Notes under the pieces: generated by a model
What the model was told of the DNA's origin: nothing
Databases searched by the model: none
The model's input: only the letters and a program-made list of their open reading frames with translations
Made by a program: the position numbers and the translations under genes
Part shown: positions 1-8,737 of the stretch, one piece after another
Layout of the letters: each line of letters opens with the position of its first letter
Position numbering within the stretch: the stretch's first letter is position 1
Assembly: GCA_002751075.1 (NCBI GenBank)
Contig: NAOQ01000008.1
Span: 251,675-270,891 of the forward strand
Length of the DNA: 19,217 bases
Direction of reading: 5' to 3'
Origin: Ichthyophonus hoferi
Lineage: Eukaryota; Opisthokonta; Ichthyosporea; Ichthyophonida; Ichthyophonidae

Positions 1-146
1 TCAGGTATAAATGATATGATATGATGTTATGTATTATAATGTAATATAATGTACCATAATGTATTAGATGATGATAAAGTAGAATATGATGCCATGTTAT
101 GGTATAGTATATTATGGTATAATATATTACAATATGATACACTCTT
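1..146. repeat. Degenerate ATG/TATAATG simple-sequence repeat
   Basis: This stretch consists almost entirely of short variants of ATGAT, TATAATG and TATTATGGTA, for example 'gatatgatatgatg' and 'ataatgtaatataatgta'. It has very little C and no open frame. It looks like a decayed micro- or minisatellite. Its left boundary lies outside the window. Confidence 0.7.
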
Positions 147-816
147 TTGAAATCTAATACACTACAATAGCATAATAAACTGTGCTGTGCAACTAAAAAA
201 AATACTTACTTCATCAACCACATTATTTCTTTTGTGTTATATATATATATATATATTGCAACACTTTAACAACCATTTATAGTCCGATAATATTTTACAC
301 CATATATATTTTTATATGATGAAATATAATATACAATCATTTTTATTAAAACTATTCTATACTTAATACTGATTTGTAACTTGTATGTGTTAGAACACAT
401 GCATTCCGTTATAATGATTTTTTATTTGTTTTATTTGTTTGTATTAGAATATAACACATTCTATTTGTTTATTATCTACTATTAATCAAATAGAAGTGAT
501 TATCTATCAAACCTACGCAATAATGATTCAGATTGAAATGAATCATTGTATACTATATTATATTAGATATACAGTTTGATTCAAAATCGGTTTCACTGCA
601 TCACATGTGCTTAGAATAGCATAAATTAACTATTGTCTGGTTGAGACGGGACTAAAAGTTTTATTTACATTTTATTCCGTCACCTGACATGTGCCATTGC
701 CAGAGTATCGGCCTAAGGGTAAGGTATGCTGTGTGTTAATACAGGAGTATTTATTTAATTTGGGTCTTTATGTAACTGTAATCAATTATTATGATTAGCA
801 ATTATTACTACAGGTT
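147..816. other. AT-rich intergenic DNA, no gene seen
   Basis: No open frame of useful length is seen on either strand. An (AT)n microsatellite occupies about 238-256. The segment around 586-620 (atcggtttcactgc, then acatgtgcttag) faintly resembles part of family C near 7308, and 690-740 faintly resembles part of family A. Both resemblances are too weak to annotate as copies. Confidence 0.55.
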
Positions 817-1124
817 TAGTCTGGAAAAATAGGGAGTGCAATTTATTGGTTTTAAATGACAATCCAAAATTATTGATCAAAATTGAATCAGCCAATGGCA
901 GAGGTCCGGCGACTATCTAATAAGCCATTTTACACCATATGCTTTGGGTCCAGATAACTCATTGCTTAGGCATTCTGCCTAAGACAAGTCCTGCTGATTT
1001 GTTTAGTAATAGAAAATGTCTTATCATATCTGTACTCCGTGTATGAAAAGGGAAACGTTCAAACGCCTCTTAATTCGGCATTCTTTCTCACTTCTAAATG
1101 AATATATATCATAGGCACGCCTCC
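817..1124 (+). repeat. Dispersed repeat family A, copy 1
   Basis: This segment aligns collinearly with 12494-12750 and, over its right half, with 13393-13527. Shared anchors are tagtctggaaaaata, the aattgaa...gcaatggcagag block, cattgcttaggcattctgcctaa, caagtcctgctg, and a tail of ctgtactcc-gtatg followed by cttctaaatgaatatat. It is longer than copy 2 because it keeps about 45 bp around 917-960 that copy 2 lacks. The internal palindrome TTAGGC-ATTCT-GCCTAA (966-982) is unchanged in copy 2. No coding capacity, target-site duplication or terminal inverted repeat was recognised, so the class is unknown (SINE, MITE, or a fragment of a larger element). Confidence 0.7.
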
Positions 1125-2845
1125 GCATGGGTTATCTTTCTACTATGATTATAGAGGAAATATTATATATAAAGTACTGTGTTACATAAATATCTATATA
1201 CAGGTTTGTTTTGTAAATTTTATATATTGCTACTATCATTTTATTGTTATTTATTTATTAAAAAAAGATCATGTGATTTCTGTTAAACAATTTTTGGATT
1301 TTTTCATTATCTTTTATTTTTTCCTCTCCTCATCTCATACATTTCTAATCTGAAAATGTGGATTGCAGCCTGTGTAGTAATTACATCTATATCACTAATG
1401 TTCAAAGTAGTAGCCGACTATTTTAAGTAGAGATTGTAGAATAAAAAATGTACGGCTTTTATTCGGATCACTGCAGAATCTGGAGTCCCCAGGCGGCCTC
1501 TTCTTATACGTTCTAAATATAGCATTTTATATATAGACTGCTTTCGAACCCATTACTAGCTAATTGGGTAACTAATAGTTATTGTACCTATACTACCTAT
1601 TACCTATGTAACTATATTTGACACGTTTAACATGCATTTGCCTTACGTAAATGAATAAAAATAAACATGTCATATTAAATACAAATATTATGTGCTTAAT
1701 TGTAAGATTGCAGCAAACCCACGCAAGGTAACCAAGCCATGACGTCAGTGTACACTTAGAAAGAAAACATATTGAAAAGGAAAAAATAAATATATACTAA
1801 ATATATACATATATTAAATCGCTGTGTACTTATGTAACATACTAATGTTGTTTTACCCAGTTACCCGTTTCCCAGCTAGTTCATACAATTTGTAAAGTGT
1901 GTATAAATAAAGTTGACTATGTGAAGTATTTATTACTACATATGGGCTCATGCAATTGGATGATAGGGCATCGCCACGATCTCTTAAAATGACTTTACAT
2001 CAACTTAACAGGAATGTTAGTAATATCGGCGATCATAAAATATGATTTTAAATTAAGTTAAATAGAGCGCTTCAATTGCAATAGCTTGATGTTTTGGCCC
2101 ACTAAATTCATGCTATTTTAAAAACTATATTAATTGGTAATTTAATATTTAAATTTATAAAAAGGGCTTCCTGGATGGGCAAGCATGGTCAGTGGATAGG
2201 ATTGGATCTTAGCACATCGGATAGTTTATTGTTTATTTGTATTGTCCTACACATATTTATCGACTTGGGAGAAGAAAACCTAAGTCACTTTCGCAAGAAC
2301 AACTCTATTCAGTTACTTAAATTGAAGACCAGAGAAAACTACATACAATTAAAAATTAAAAATAATTTTTTTAATAATTGTTTTGAATGAGTGAGTAAAT
2401 ACATTCATAAGACTCAAAAAGAAAAAGTCGGTATAAAGGTTAATTGGTTTACTTTCATTAAAGCGTACTACCACCAGATTATATAGAAAGCGTGTACTGT
2501 CACTCCGACTATGTTGTCCCGGTAGATCAAGAGTATCATCATGGAATGTGCGCATAGCATTAATAAAGATGTAGTGCATAATTGTTTGCTGTAAATAAAT
2601 TGCGATATAATATATACGTCTGTATATATGCATCTGTATATATTGCTTAGTAGTGTATGCATTGAATTTTGCATTGTGATTTATGCATACTTTATTATCA
2701 ATACTTGAGAATAAATGTAATGAGCTGTGGCTAGTAGAGACTGGATTATCATGACGTAAATGAGAAGGTTTATATTGGTCCGATAGAACGGATTAGGCCG
2801 CTTAACATGATATATATTCATAATATCAATGATATCAATAATACT
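1125..2845. other. AT-rich intergenic DNA, no convincing gene
   Basis: Only short open frames occur. One is a 71-codon ATG frame at 2175-2390 (+), starting MGKHGQWIGLDLS. It sits only about 10 bp after a TATAAAAAG (about 2157-2165) and turns into low-complexity Asn/Lys at its end, so I do not call it. A perfect CRE-like palindrome TGACGTCA lies at 1740-1747. One such site in a window of this size is not significant. The 2590-2680 stretch is TATATA/TGTATA-rich. Confidence 0.5.
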
Positions 2846-3205
2846 AATAATATTATTATTATTAACTAACATTATAATAAATAAATATTTTATGTTATTA
2901 TTTAAATATTAATAAATAAAAAATAATAATAATAAAAGCAAAAGTAGAATATATATATATATGCATCCCATGCGCAAGTAAATTACAAACTATAACAGTT
3001 TACTGCACTTTACCAGTAGTAGCTCAATAATATTAATCATTATTATTAACTAATATTATACTAAATAAATATTTTTACAATAGTATTTAGATATTCATGA
3101 ATAAAAAAAATAATAAAACGAAAATGGAATATATATATAATTCTCATGAGGAAACCAAGTACAAACCGTAACAGTTCACTACACTTTATCATTGTACCTG
3201 TTATC
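2846..3205. repeat. Two-copy tandem duplication, 180 bp unit
   Basis: Unit 1 (2846-3025) and unit 2 (3026 to about 3205) align end to end. Each starts aataatatta, continues with attattaactaa, then taaataaatattt, then gaatatatatata, then aagta...acaaac..taacagtt.actgcactt or a close variant. Only about a fifth of positions differ by eye, with a few short indels in the A/T runs. The anchor-to-anchor period is exactly 180 bp. The units have no coding frame. The more complex 3' third of the unit (taacagttyactrcacttta) shows this is a real duplication rather than chance AT similarity. Confidence 0.75.
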
Positions 3206-4098
3206 CAATCAGAGGCCCCTCTTGCATAGGCCCAGTACTGCCCTTCTTAATTCGCATTTTATAAAATGCTACGTGGGGCAAAAGCTTGGTGTACACTACT
3301 TGCTCATTGGTTCTTTATAAATAAAAGGCGGTGTAAACAATGTGGAGCAACAAAAAACTACTGATAATAATATTTGAAAAAATAAAATTTGAAATTGAAA
3401 CAATTAGATTTTGATTATGAATTATGCAACTTGGAGTTAACAGGAAGCGATTAATTATTTGCTTAGGTTTGTAATTTGATGAAATTGGCCGTGCTCCAGG
3501 CCGAATAGAACGCATAATAATTCCATAAAAGAACAAGATCAGCAGTGTAATCAATAAGTGAAATAATGACATTTTCTATATACTATTATTTACAATTATA
3601 ACTATAATTTTAAAAGCTTAATATTATTAATAATAAAACATTCTTTTTTAAAACAAAAACTCATGGATTTCCTTTAGTTATCTACAAATTAGCATTCAGA
3701 TCTGCACGATGATCATCTTCATCATGCTTCATCATGCTAATCAACCTAGCATAAAATGTAAATTGCCCTTTAAAAAAACAATGGCTAAATTATAAACAGA
3801 AAAATTAGCTTATAAATTTTAGCATTTAAACAGTCTTTTTTTATATAAAAAAATTACAGCGATAAAAATACACATATATATGTGCTTGCAGTCTTTGATA
3901 TACAATATATTGAAATAAAATACAACTGCCGGTCTTTTAATTTCTTAATATCACGAATTTAAAATGGCATGGGAAAGTATCCTGATTTTAAATCGCCATG
4001 TTTATTTCTATATCTTAGCATAATAATTTTCAGACTGGTCACTTCAAAGGTTTTAGTATATGTTGTAAAATATTTTGGTTAAAAAGACTTCCCCTCTT
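3206..4098. other. Intergenic DNA with a promoter-like patch and small weak ORFs
   Basis: At 3306-3310 there is an inverted CCAAT (attgg), followed by TATAAATA at 3316-3323, on the plus strand. The frame after it (ATG at 3340) stops after about two dozen codons. On the minus strand, 3572-3315 encodes an 85-residue frame starting MSLFHLLITLLILFFYG, a hydrophobic start followed by a basic, proline-containing stretch (RSIRPGARPIS). It matches no family I know, its end is AT-driven, and overlap with the TATA patch argues against both being functional. No other signal was found here. Confidence 0.45.
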
Positions 4099-4419
4099 AT
4101 GGCGAGAAGTGAAAATATTACATATACACATAAAATGTCAATCATGAGTTCTATATACGCGCATCCTTTTCTTCGTACTGGCCAAGTCCTTTCCCGGATG
4201 AGCTCTGTTATTGCAAATGTTAGTACAAGAAGCGCTTCCAATTTTAATAAATCACAAATCAAGGATAACAATATACGTATAGATCAAACATCAAAAATCT
4301 CCAATCTGAAAGGGAACAAGACTCAGATCAAGCAGCAAAAACGCCTGAAAAATCCTTCGTATATGTTGTCAAATTACTTTCAAACTGAGGCTGAGGCGTT
4401 TGGCCACGACCGACTCTAG
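4099..4419 (+). CDS. Small hypothetical ORF, doubtful
   Basis: This is an ATG-initiated frame of 106 codons ending in a TAG that falls in the first bases of the adjacent tandem repeat. An in-frame stop at 4066-4068 bounds it upstream. The product would be basic and Ser/Asn/Lys/Gln-rich, with a more structured-looking N-terminal third (HPFLRTGQVLSRM) and a C-terminus ending EAFGHDRL. No signal peptide, membrane segment or known motif is visible. A 72-codon frame lies opposite it. It is less AT-driven than its surroundings, so it could be a fragment of an old element or an exon. It could equally be chance. Confidence 0.18.
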   Translation: MARSENITYTHKMSIMSSIYAHPFLRTGQVLSRMSSVIANVSTRSASNFNKSQIKDNNIRIDQTSKISNLKGNKTQIKQQKRLKNPSYMLSNYFQTEAEAFGHDRL

Positions 4420-4800
4420 AAGTGACATTAGTTGTTATGCTTTTAATATAGGATAGTTCTCCCACCGTCAATCTTATAACAGTTTGAGAATTTATCCCCT
4501 CTGGATTTTACTTATTGTTTTACTTTAATCCTGCTATGTAGAGCTAATTCTCTAAACTGTTCTTTTTTTCTTTGATGTAATTAGTATTACTAGAGATACT
4601 GGTGCTCTAGAAGCGAACTAAGCTGTTATGCTTTAATGTTGAATAGTTCTCCCACCGTCAATATTATAACAGTTTTGAGAATTTATCTTTTCTGAATTTT
4701 ACTTTTTTTTTTTCACTTTAATTCTGTTATATAGAGCTAACTCGCTGAACTGTTCTGTTTATTCTTTGATGTAATTAATATCACTCAAGACACTAGTGCC
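4414..4800. repeat. Two-copy tandem duplication, 191 bp unit, with internal inverted repeats
   Basis: Unit 1 (4414-4604) and unit 2 (4605 to about 4800) are clear duplicates. Both start ctctagaag, share tagttctcccaccgtcaat, ttataacagttt, gagaatttat, tagagctaa, gaactgttct or aaactgttct, and tttgatgtaattaat or ttagt, and end near actagtgc or actggtgc. Within unit 1, aacagtttgagaatt (4478-4492) is inverted at 4546-4561 (aattctctaaactgtt) with a 53 bp spacer. Unit 2 keeps the left arm at 4668-4683 but its right arm (4739-4754) has drifted. There is also a weak outer inversion built on CTCTAG/CTAGAG. Confidence 0.8.
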
Positions 4801-5599
4801 TTTGTAAAGGCCGAAATATATGCAAATAAATAATTAAAGATATGGTTATCTTTTCAAATATATAATATAATAATATATATTAATAAGGACACTAGGTTAG
4901 AATTGGTTTTTAAGATATAGTTGGTATCATCGAACCCATTAATATTTAAATTAGTAAGTCACATAGAAAGTATTCATCATATCCATGCAATTAACAGTTT
5001 CTGACACTTCACATAAATACTGTATTATCAACTTTGGCCAATCCTTAGGGTAAGAATGGAATAGCTTATAAGGAAAATTTGACCATTAAGAGATAAATTT
5101 AACATAGATATTGAAATATTTATTTGAGTTTAGACTTAATTAAAACTGATATTGTGTGCTTAATCATAAAATAAATTAACTGTATTTAACTATGTTTTTT
5201 TCCTTATTATTTGAAACTTCTATAATTAACTATGCAGCTATTCTCAGACAACTATGTTACATTTCAATGTTGTAGCTGTACCTGTCTGTATTAGAAAGTT
5301 TATCCCATGTATAGTGTAAAATTTTAATTATACGCAACTAGGTAAAAATAAGTGATCACTGGACTTTAGTCATATGACTGAATGCACGCATGATTAATGG
5401 TATATATCTGCCCACGAAACTGAGATGGAACACAGCTTTTTGTTTTAGTAGTCGATCTTTGTTTATAGTTCTCATAGTAGTCACCAGTTTTATATTATTT
5501 TCTTTTAGATTGTATTTTTAACTCTTCATATTAAGCCATCTGGCTCTGTTATTATCTTGATCTTCTTAATATAAATCTGACGCAAAGATGTATTGTTTA
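4801..5599. other. AT-rich intergenic DNA, nothing recognised
   Basis: No open frame over about 60 codons, no structured RNA signature and no tandem repeat was found. The sequence is AT-rich with scattered ATATA runs (about 4855-4890). Confidence 0.5.
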
Positions 5600-5800
5600 T
5601 AGTTTCATAGCACTATCATTTCTATAGCAGTCCTTGATTGGTGGAGACCCCGAGCTTGTGGATATGTCACTAGAACCTACCACAGATTGTTATAGAACAA
5701 TTACTTAAACGTCGCTTTTCCGATTATATCTACCTTTGTTAAAATCACATGTAGTTGTCACACTTTATTTTCAATATATTACACTGTGCTATTACCACTA
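5600..5800 (+). repeat. Dispersed repeat family B, copy 1
   Basis: The core at 5643-5694 reads ggagaccccgagcttgtgg, then atatgtcactagaacc, then taccacagattgttata. It aligns with 6011-6060 and 7521-7573. Flanking similarity is weaker and runs rightward through a pyrimidine-rich section (tcacactttattttc). The core happens to be open in one frame in this copy, but that frame is not kept across the three copies, so I see no evidence that it is coding. Confidence 0.6.
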
Positions 5801-5929
5801 CCACGTAAGCGTATTGAGGCAGGAATCCCTCCTCAATGAGTAAATAATTATAACTACTATAGATAATAGACAGCTGAAGATAGTGCCAAAATACACACAT
5901 TCTCTTACATCATATTCGTCTTAACCTTC

Positions 5930-6180
5930 TACTTAAAGTGGATCAGAGCCAAGAACTACCTCTATTGCTAGCCCAGCAAGAGACACAACACTTCTATGCA
6001 ACACCTAATTGGAGCCCCCCAGCTTGTGGATAAGTTATCAGCACCAGCCACAGATTGCAATGTACTCCAATTACATAATATATTAAACTATTGTTGTAAA
6101 CCTATAATTATACTTCACTTTCACCTTTACCATAAGCCACTATTATTATTCTATATATATATTACATTATTAATCTTTTA
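5930..6180 (+). repeat. Dispersed repeat family B, copy 2
   Basis: The core at 6011-6060 (ggagccccccagcttgtgg, then ataagttatc, then agccacagattg) matches the other two copies. Upstream, ctattgctagcccagcaa (about 5962-5980) matches attactgctggcccagcaa before copy 3 (about 7477-7495), so the family extends left of the core. The two left copies lie about 370 bp apart in the same orientation. A 61-codon open frame at 5996-6181 falls inside this repeat and is not treated as a gene. Confidence 0.6.
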
Positions 6181-6840
6181 AAACATCATCATAATCACAA
6201 TAGAAAAGAATAAATACTAAATTTGACTGAGAACTGGTAATTTCCTTTAAAATTTATAACTTGATTACTGCTCCAATCTATCTTTTTCACTATAGACCAA
6301 CCATTATTATTATTTTCCTTCTCTTTCTGTACTCTTCATACTTATCCTTAATATAGTAAGTCGTGATTGATAAAAAAAGCTAATTTATTTAAATTTTACT
6401 AGAGTTATATATTTTTGTTGTTCTATTAGCATTAATCTAAGTCTGTAGTTTTGAGGCAAAACTCTACCACATATATGTGCTAGAGTGCCTATTATTTTAC
6501 CCATTATCTTTTCAACACAAATAGTGATAGGCTCATATCATTCAATGTTTATTTTTATCTTCCCAAAATATCAAGTGACTTTGAATATGCATAGCTAAAC
6601 TGTTGATTTAAGCTTGGATTGTAGCTATTATCTCGTATATCTAGGGTAGTTAACAATCACAAGCAAAGAATCTAAATAAAAATTAGAGTTCTTAACTCTA
6701 TCACAATACTACTCATGCTTGGTCCTGACGCAGACAGAAAAGCTTATATAATTTGAAGATATATCTATAAAGACTAATTATCAACTTAACCAGACCTATG
6801 TAGCTATACCTATCCTAGAGCAGCAACAATATTATTATTT
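6181..6840. other. AT-rich intergenic DNA, nothing recognised
   Basis: No gene or clear repeat was found. The pyrimidine-rich stretch around 6260-6350 (tctttttcactatag, then ccttctctttctgtac) resembles the right flank of family B and may be a further decayed fragment. Confidence 0.45.
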
Positions 6841-7330
6841 TTGTTACAAGATCGTTAGCTGCGAATGAACACATAGTTTGGCCGAGATCCTGATAAAAAA
6901 CGGTGATGCAATGATCAGTCTTACATTAGTTAATCGAATCCCGTTCTCTAACAAGTAAATCGATTTGTCAATACATAGTACGCGGTATGTGAACACTTAT
7001 ATCAATGAGAAAATTAGTTAATTTTTCATTTAAATAAAGACACAATAGTATTTAAGTATCGCGGTAAGATCAGACAATTCTAGTGGGTTGGTGAGTTTAT
7101 TAACCAATAAGAATCGTTACAATCAGAATTGACACGCACGATAAAGATCGGAAAAGTCTAAATGAAAACGGAAATAACTCACACAATAATCAGTATCCAG
7201 ATCTCTCCCTTGTTCAAAAGTCAAAGAACATCCTACTAACATTGACTAGTGACAATAGTTACTATTTACATCGTAATATAGCAACCCCCCCTTACAGATC
7301 GGTTTCATTGTGAAATCTCCACATTAGCAC
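6841..7330 (+). repeat. Dispersed repeat family C, copy 1
   Basis: Two sub-blocks recur in the same order at the right end of the window. ttgttacaagatcgttagct (6841-6860) matches ttgttacaagaccgttatagct at 18671. The block 6962-7021, beginning gatttgtcaata and ending attagttaa, matches 19073-19131 at roughly 70 percent by eye. A weaker match (ccttac...ggtttcat) joins 7290-7316 to about 19180-19196. Family B copy 3 begins about 150 bp to the right, so B and C could be parts of one larger element. No coding frame or paired terminal repeats were found, so the class is undecided. Confidence 0.5.
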
Positions 7331-7469
7331 CTAAGTGAATCAAGTCATCAATTCCCTCTGAATCAGAACAGATGTATAATTACTACAGTTAGTTACCTAG
7401 AGAGTCAGTATACGTGCCTTTTATAGAACCTCTACCACAACAACTGAGCCTAAGGACAGATCAGATCAA

Positions 7470-7680
7470 GTGACAATTACTGCTGGCCCAGCAAAATTAA
7501 CTACTATACGATATTCAGTTGGAGATCCCGAAGGCTGTGGGCAAGTCACTAGAACTACCACAGATTCTTATAATTTTAAAATTAGGTGTAGAATGTTTTG
7601 AATTATCTGAGGCATTCCCGATACTTTTTACTGTCACTTTCACTTCTCTGTATGATCTTATTGTTCTAATCGAGGTTTCG
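7470..7680 (+). repeat. Dispersed repeat family B, copy 3
   Basis: The core at 7521-7573 reads ggagatcccgaaggctgtgg, then gcaagtcactagaac, then taccacagattcttataa. This is the closest match to copy 1. The upstream ctggcccagcaa is shared with copy 2, and the downstream tactgtcactttcacttct resembles the pyrimidine-rich flank of the other copies. A 64-codon open frame at 7519-7713 lies over it and is not considered a gene, since the equivalent frame is not kept in the other copies. Confidence 0.6.
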
Positions 7681-7719
7681 CAGACCTTTATCTTTTATTC
7701 AGCTCGTTCCTGACACCCT

Positions 7720-7910
7720 ATTGTCTTCCCTTGAATACAAGGCCCCCACCCTGTGCAAAACTGATCTTTTGGTGAAAGGCTAGATGCTTCTGTTTTTGCC
7801 AAAAAAAGAAAAAAAGAAAAAAAAAAACTTTCGAGCTTCTAGACAACCCCCGCCCTCCACACATACACCACCTCTCCACCGTATTTGAAACAGGTTATAT
7901 ATATATATAT
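7720..7910. other. Purine tract beside a C-rich segment and an (AT)n run
   Basis: A pure A/G tract at 7801-7827 is followed within about 20 bp by a C-rich, nearly G-free segment (7844-7885, including acaacccccgccctccac) and then by an (AT)n run at about 7895-7910. This is a marked local change in composition within otherwise AT-rich DNA. No gene is visible. Confidence 0.6.
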
Positions 7911-8737
7911 GTAAATAAGATCAGATATATTCTCAAATGTTAAAATAAAGCAAGTAACTTAAAGATTTATATTTTAAAGAATAATATTGAATCTACAACT
8001 ATTTAAACTTTATTTTTTAAAAGGATTATAAAAATGAATTGACAGAAATAAAATTTATATTATAATTAATAACACTATAGTGAAAAACACGGAGAAAGAT
8101 TGCTCTGATTTTATACAAACCGCATCAAACTTCTACCCAAGTTAATTAAACATGTAATAATCTTCGTGACATCCAATAAAAATAAATTATTTGTTTAATT
8201 AAAACTCATGGAATTATGGAAACAGAAAAGAAAAGGTATAAATCACTTTTTTTATTGTTTCACTCATCATTATGATTAATATTTATAATATTATTTGAAA
8301 ATATTTCATAACAAATAACTTGCCGAGCTGAATTTGATATTTTAATTCTGAAGTGTCCTCTTTTACAGACATGGACATAACTTTTCGTCATACAGTGAAT
8401 GTATTTATGTATTTATTAATTCATCAAAGATAAATGTTTAATTGAAGGTTGTAAAATTGTATTACTCGCTTAACTGAAAGACTTTGTATTTGGGTCGTTA
8501 AAAGCTATAGATACCTATTTTGACAACTAAAACACTGAACTTTAATTTATTAATCTGTAACCAAATCATAAAATGTCTTTGTTTAACAGGAAAATTTTGT
8601 TAGTCATATCCAATAAATACAAAGCCATCGTTAGCATCTGTTCCATAAACAAGCGGTTCATTGTGTGTGGTTGTAAATAATAATCTTTTTATAGAACATG
8701 GCAACGCGGCAATAAATACTTCATTTCGGCCCTCTTC
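7911..8737. other. AT-rich intergenic DNA, left flank of the transposon remnant
   Basis: No open frame or recognised repeat was found. I searched it by eye for the left terminal inverted repeat of the pogo-like remnant to its right and did not find a convincing partner for any sequence at 10278-10700. The element's true left end may lie here undetected. Confidence 0.45.

Noticed and set aside
1541-1575. Reverse-strand gggttcgaaagc resembling a tRNA or SINE B-box
   Set aside because: The last bases do not fit and the only A-box-like word is too close. No acceptor stem is found.
1740-1747. Perfect CRE palindrome TGACGTCA
   Set aside because: It is a single site with no gene near it, and one chance occurrence in a window of this size is plausible.
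2175-2390. 71-codon ATG frame after a TATAAAAAG
   Set aside because: The TATA word is too close to the ATG to serve it, and the end of the product is low-complexity AT-driven sequence.
6841-7680. Families C and B as a long terminal repeat of a retroelement (starts tgttac)
   Set aside because: The TGTTAC word is common here, and no matching end, primer-binding site, polypurine tract or enzyme motif was seen. It was left unclassified.
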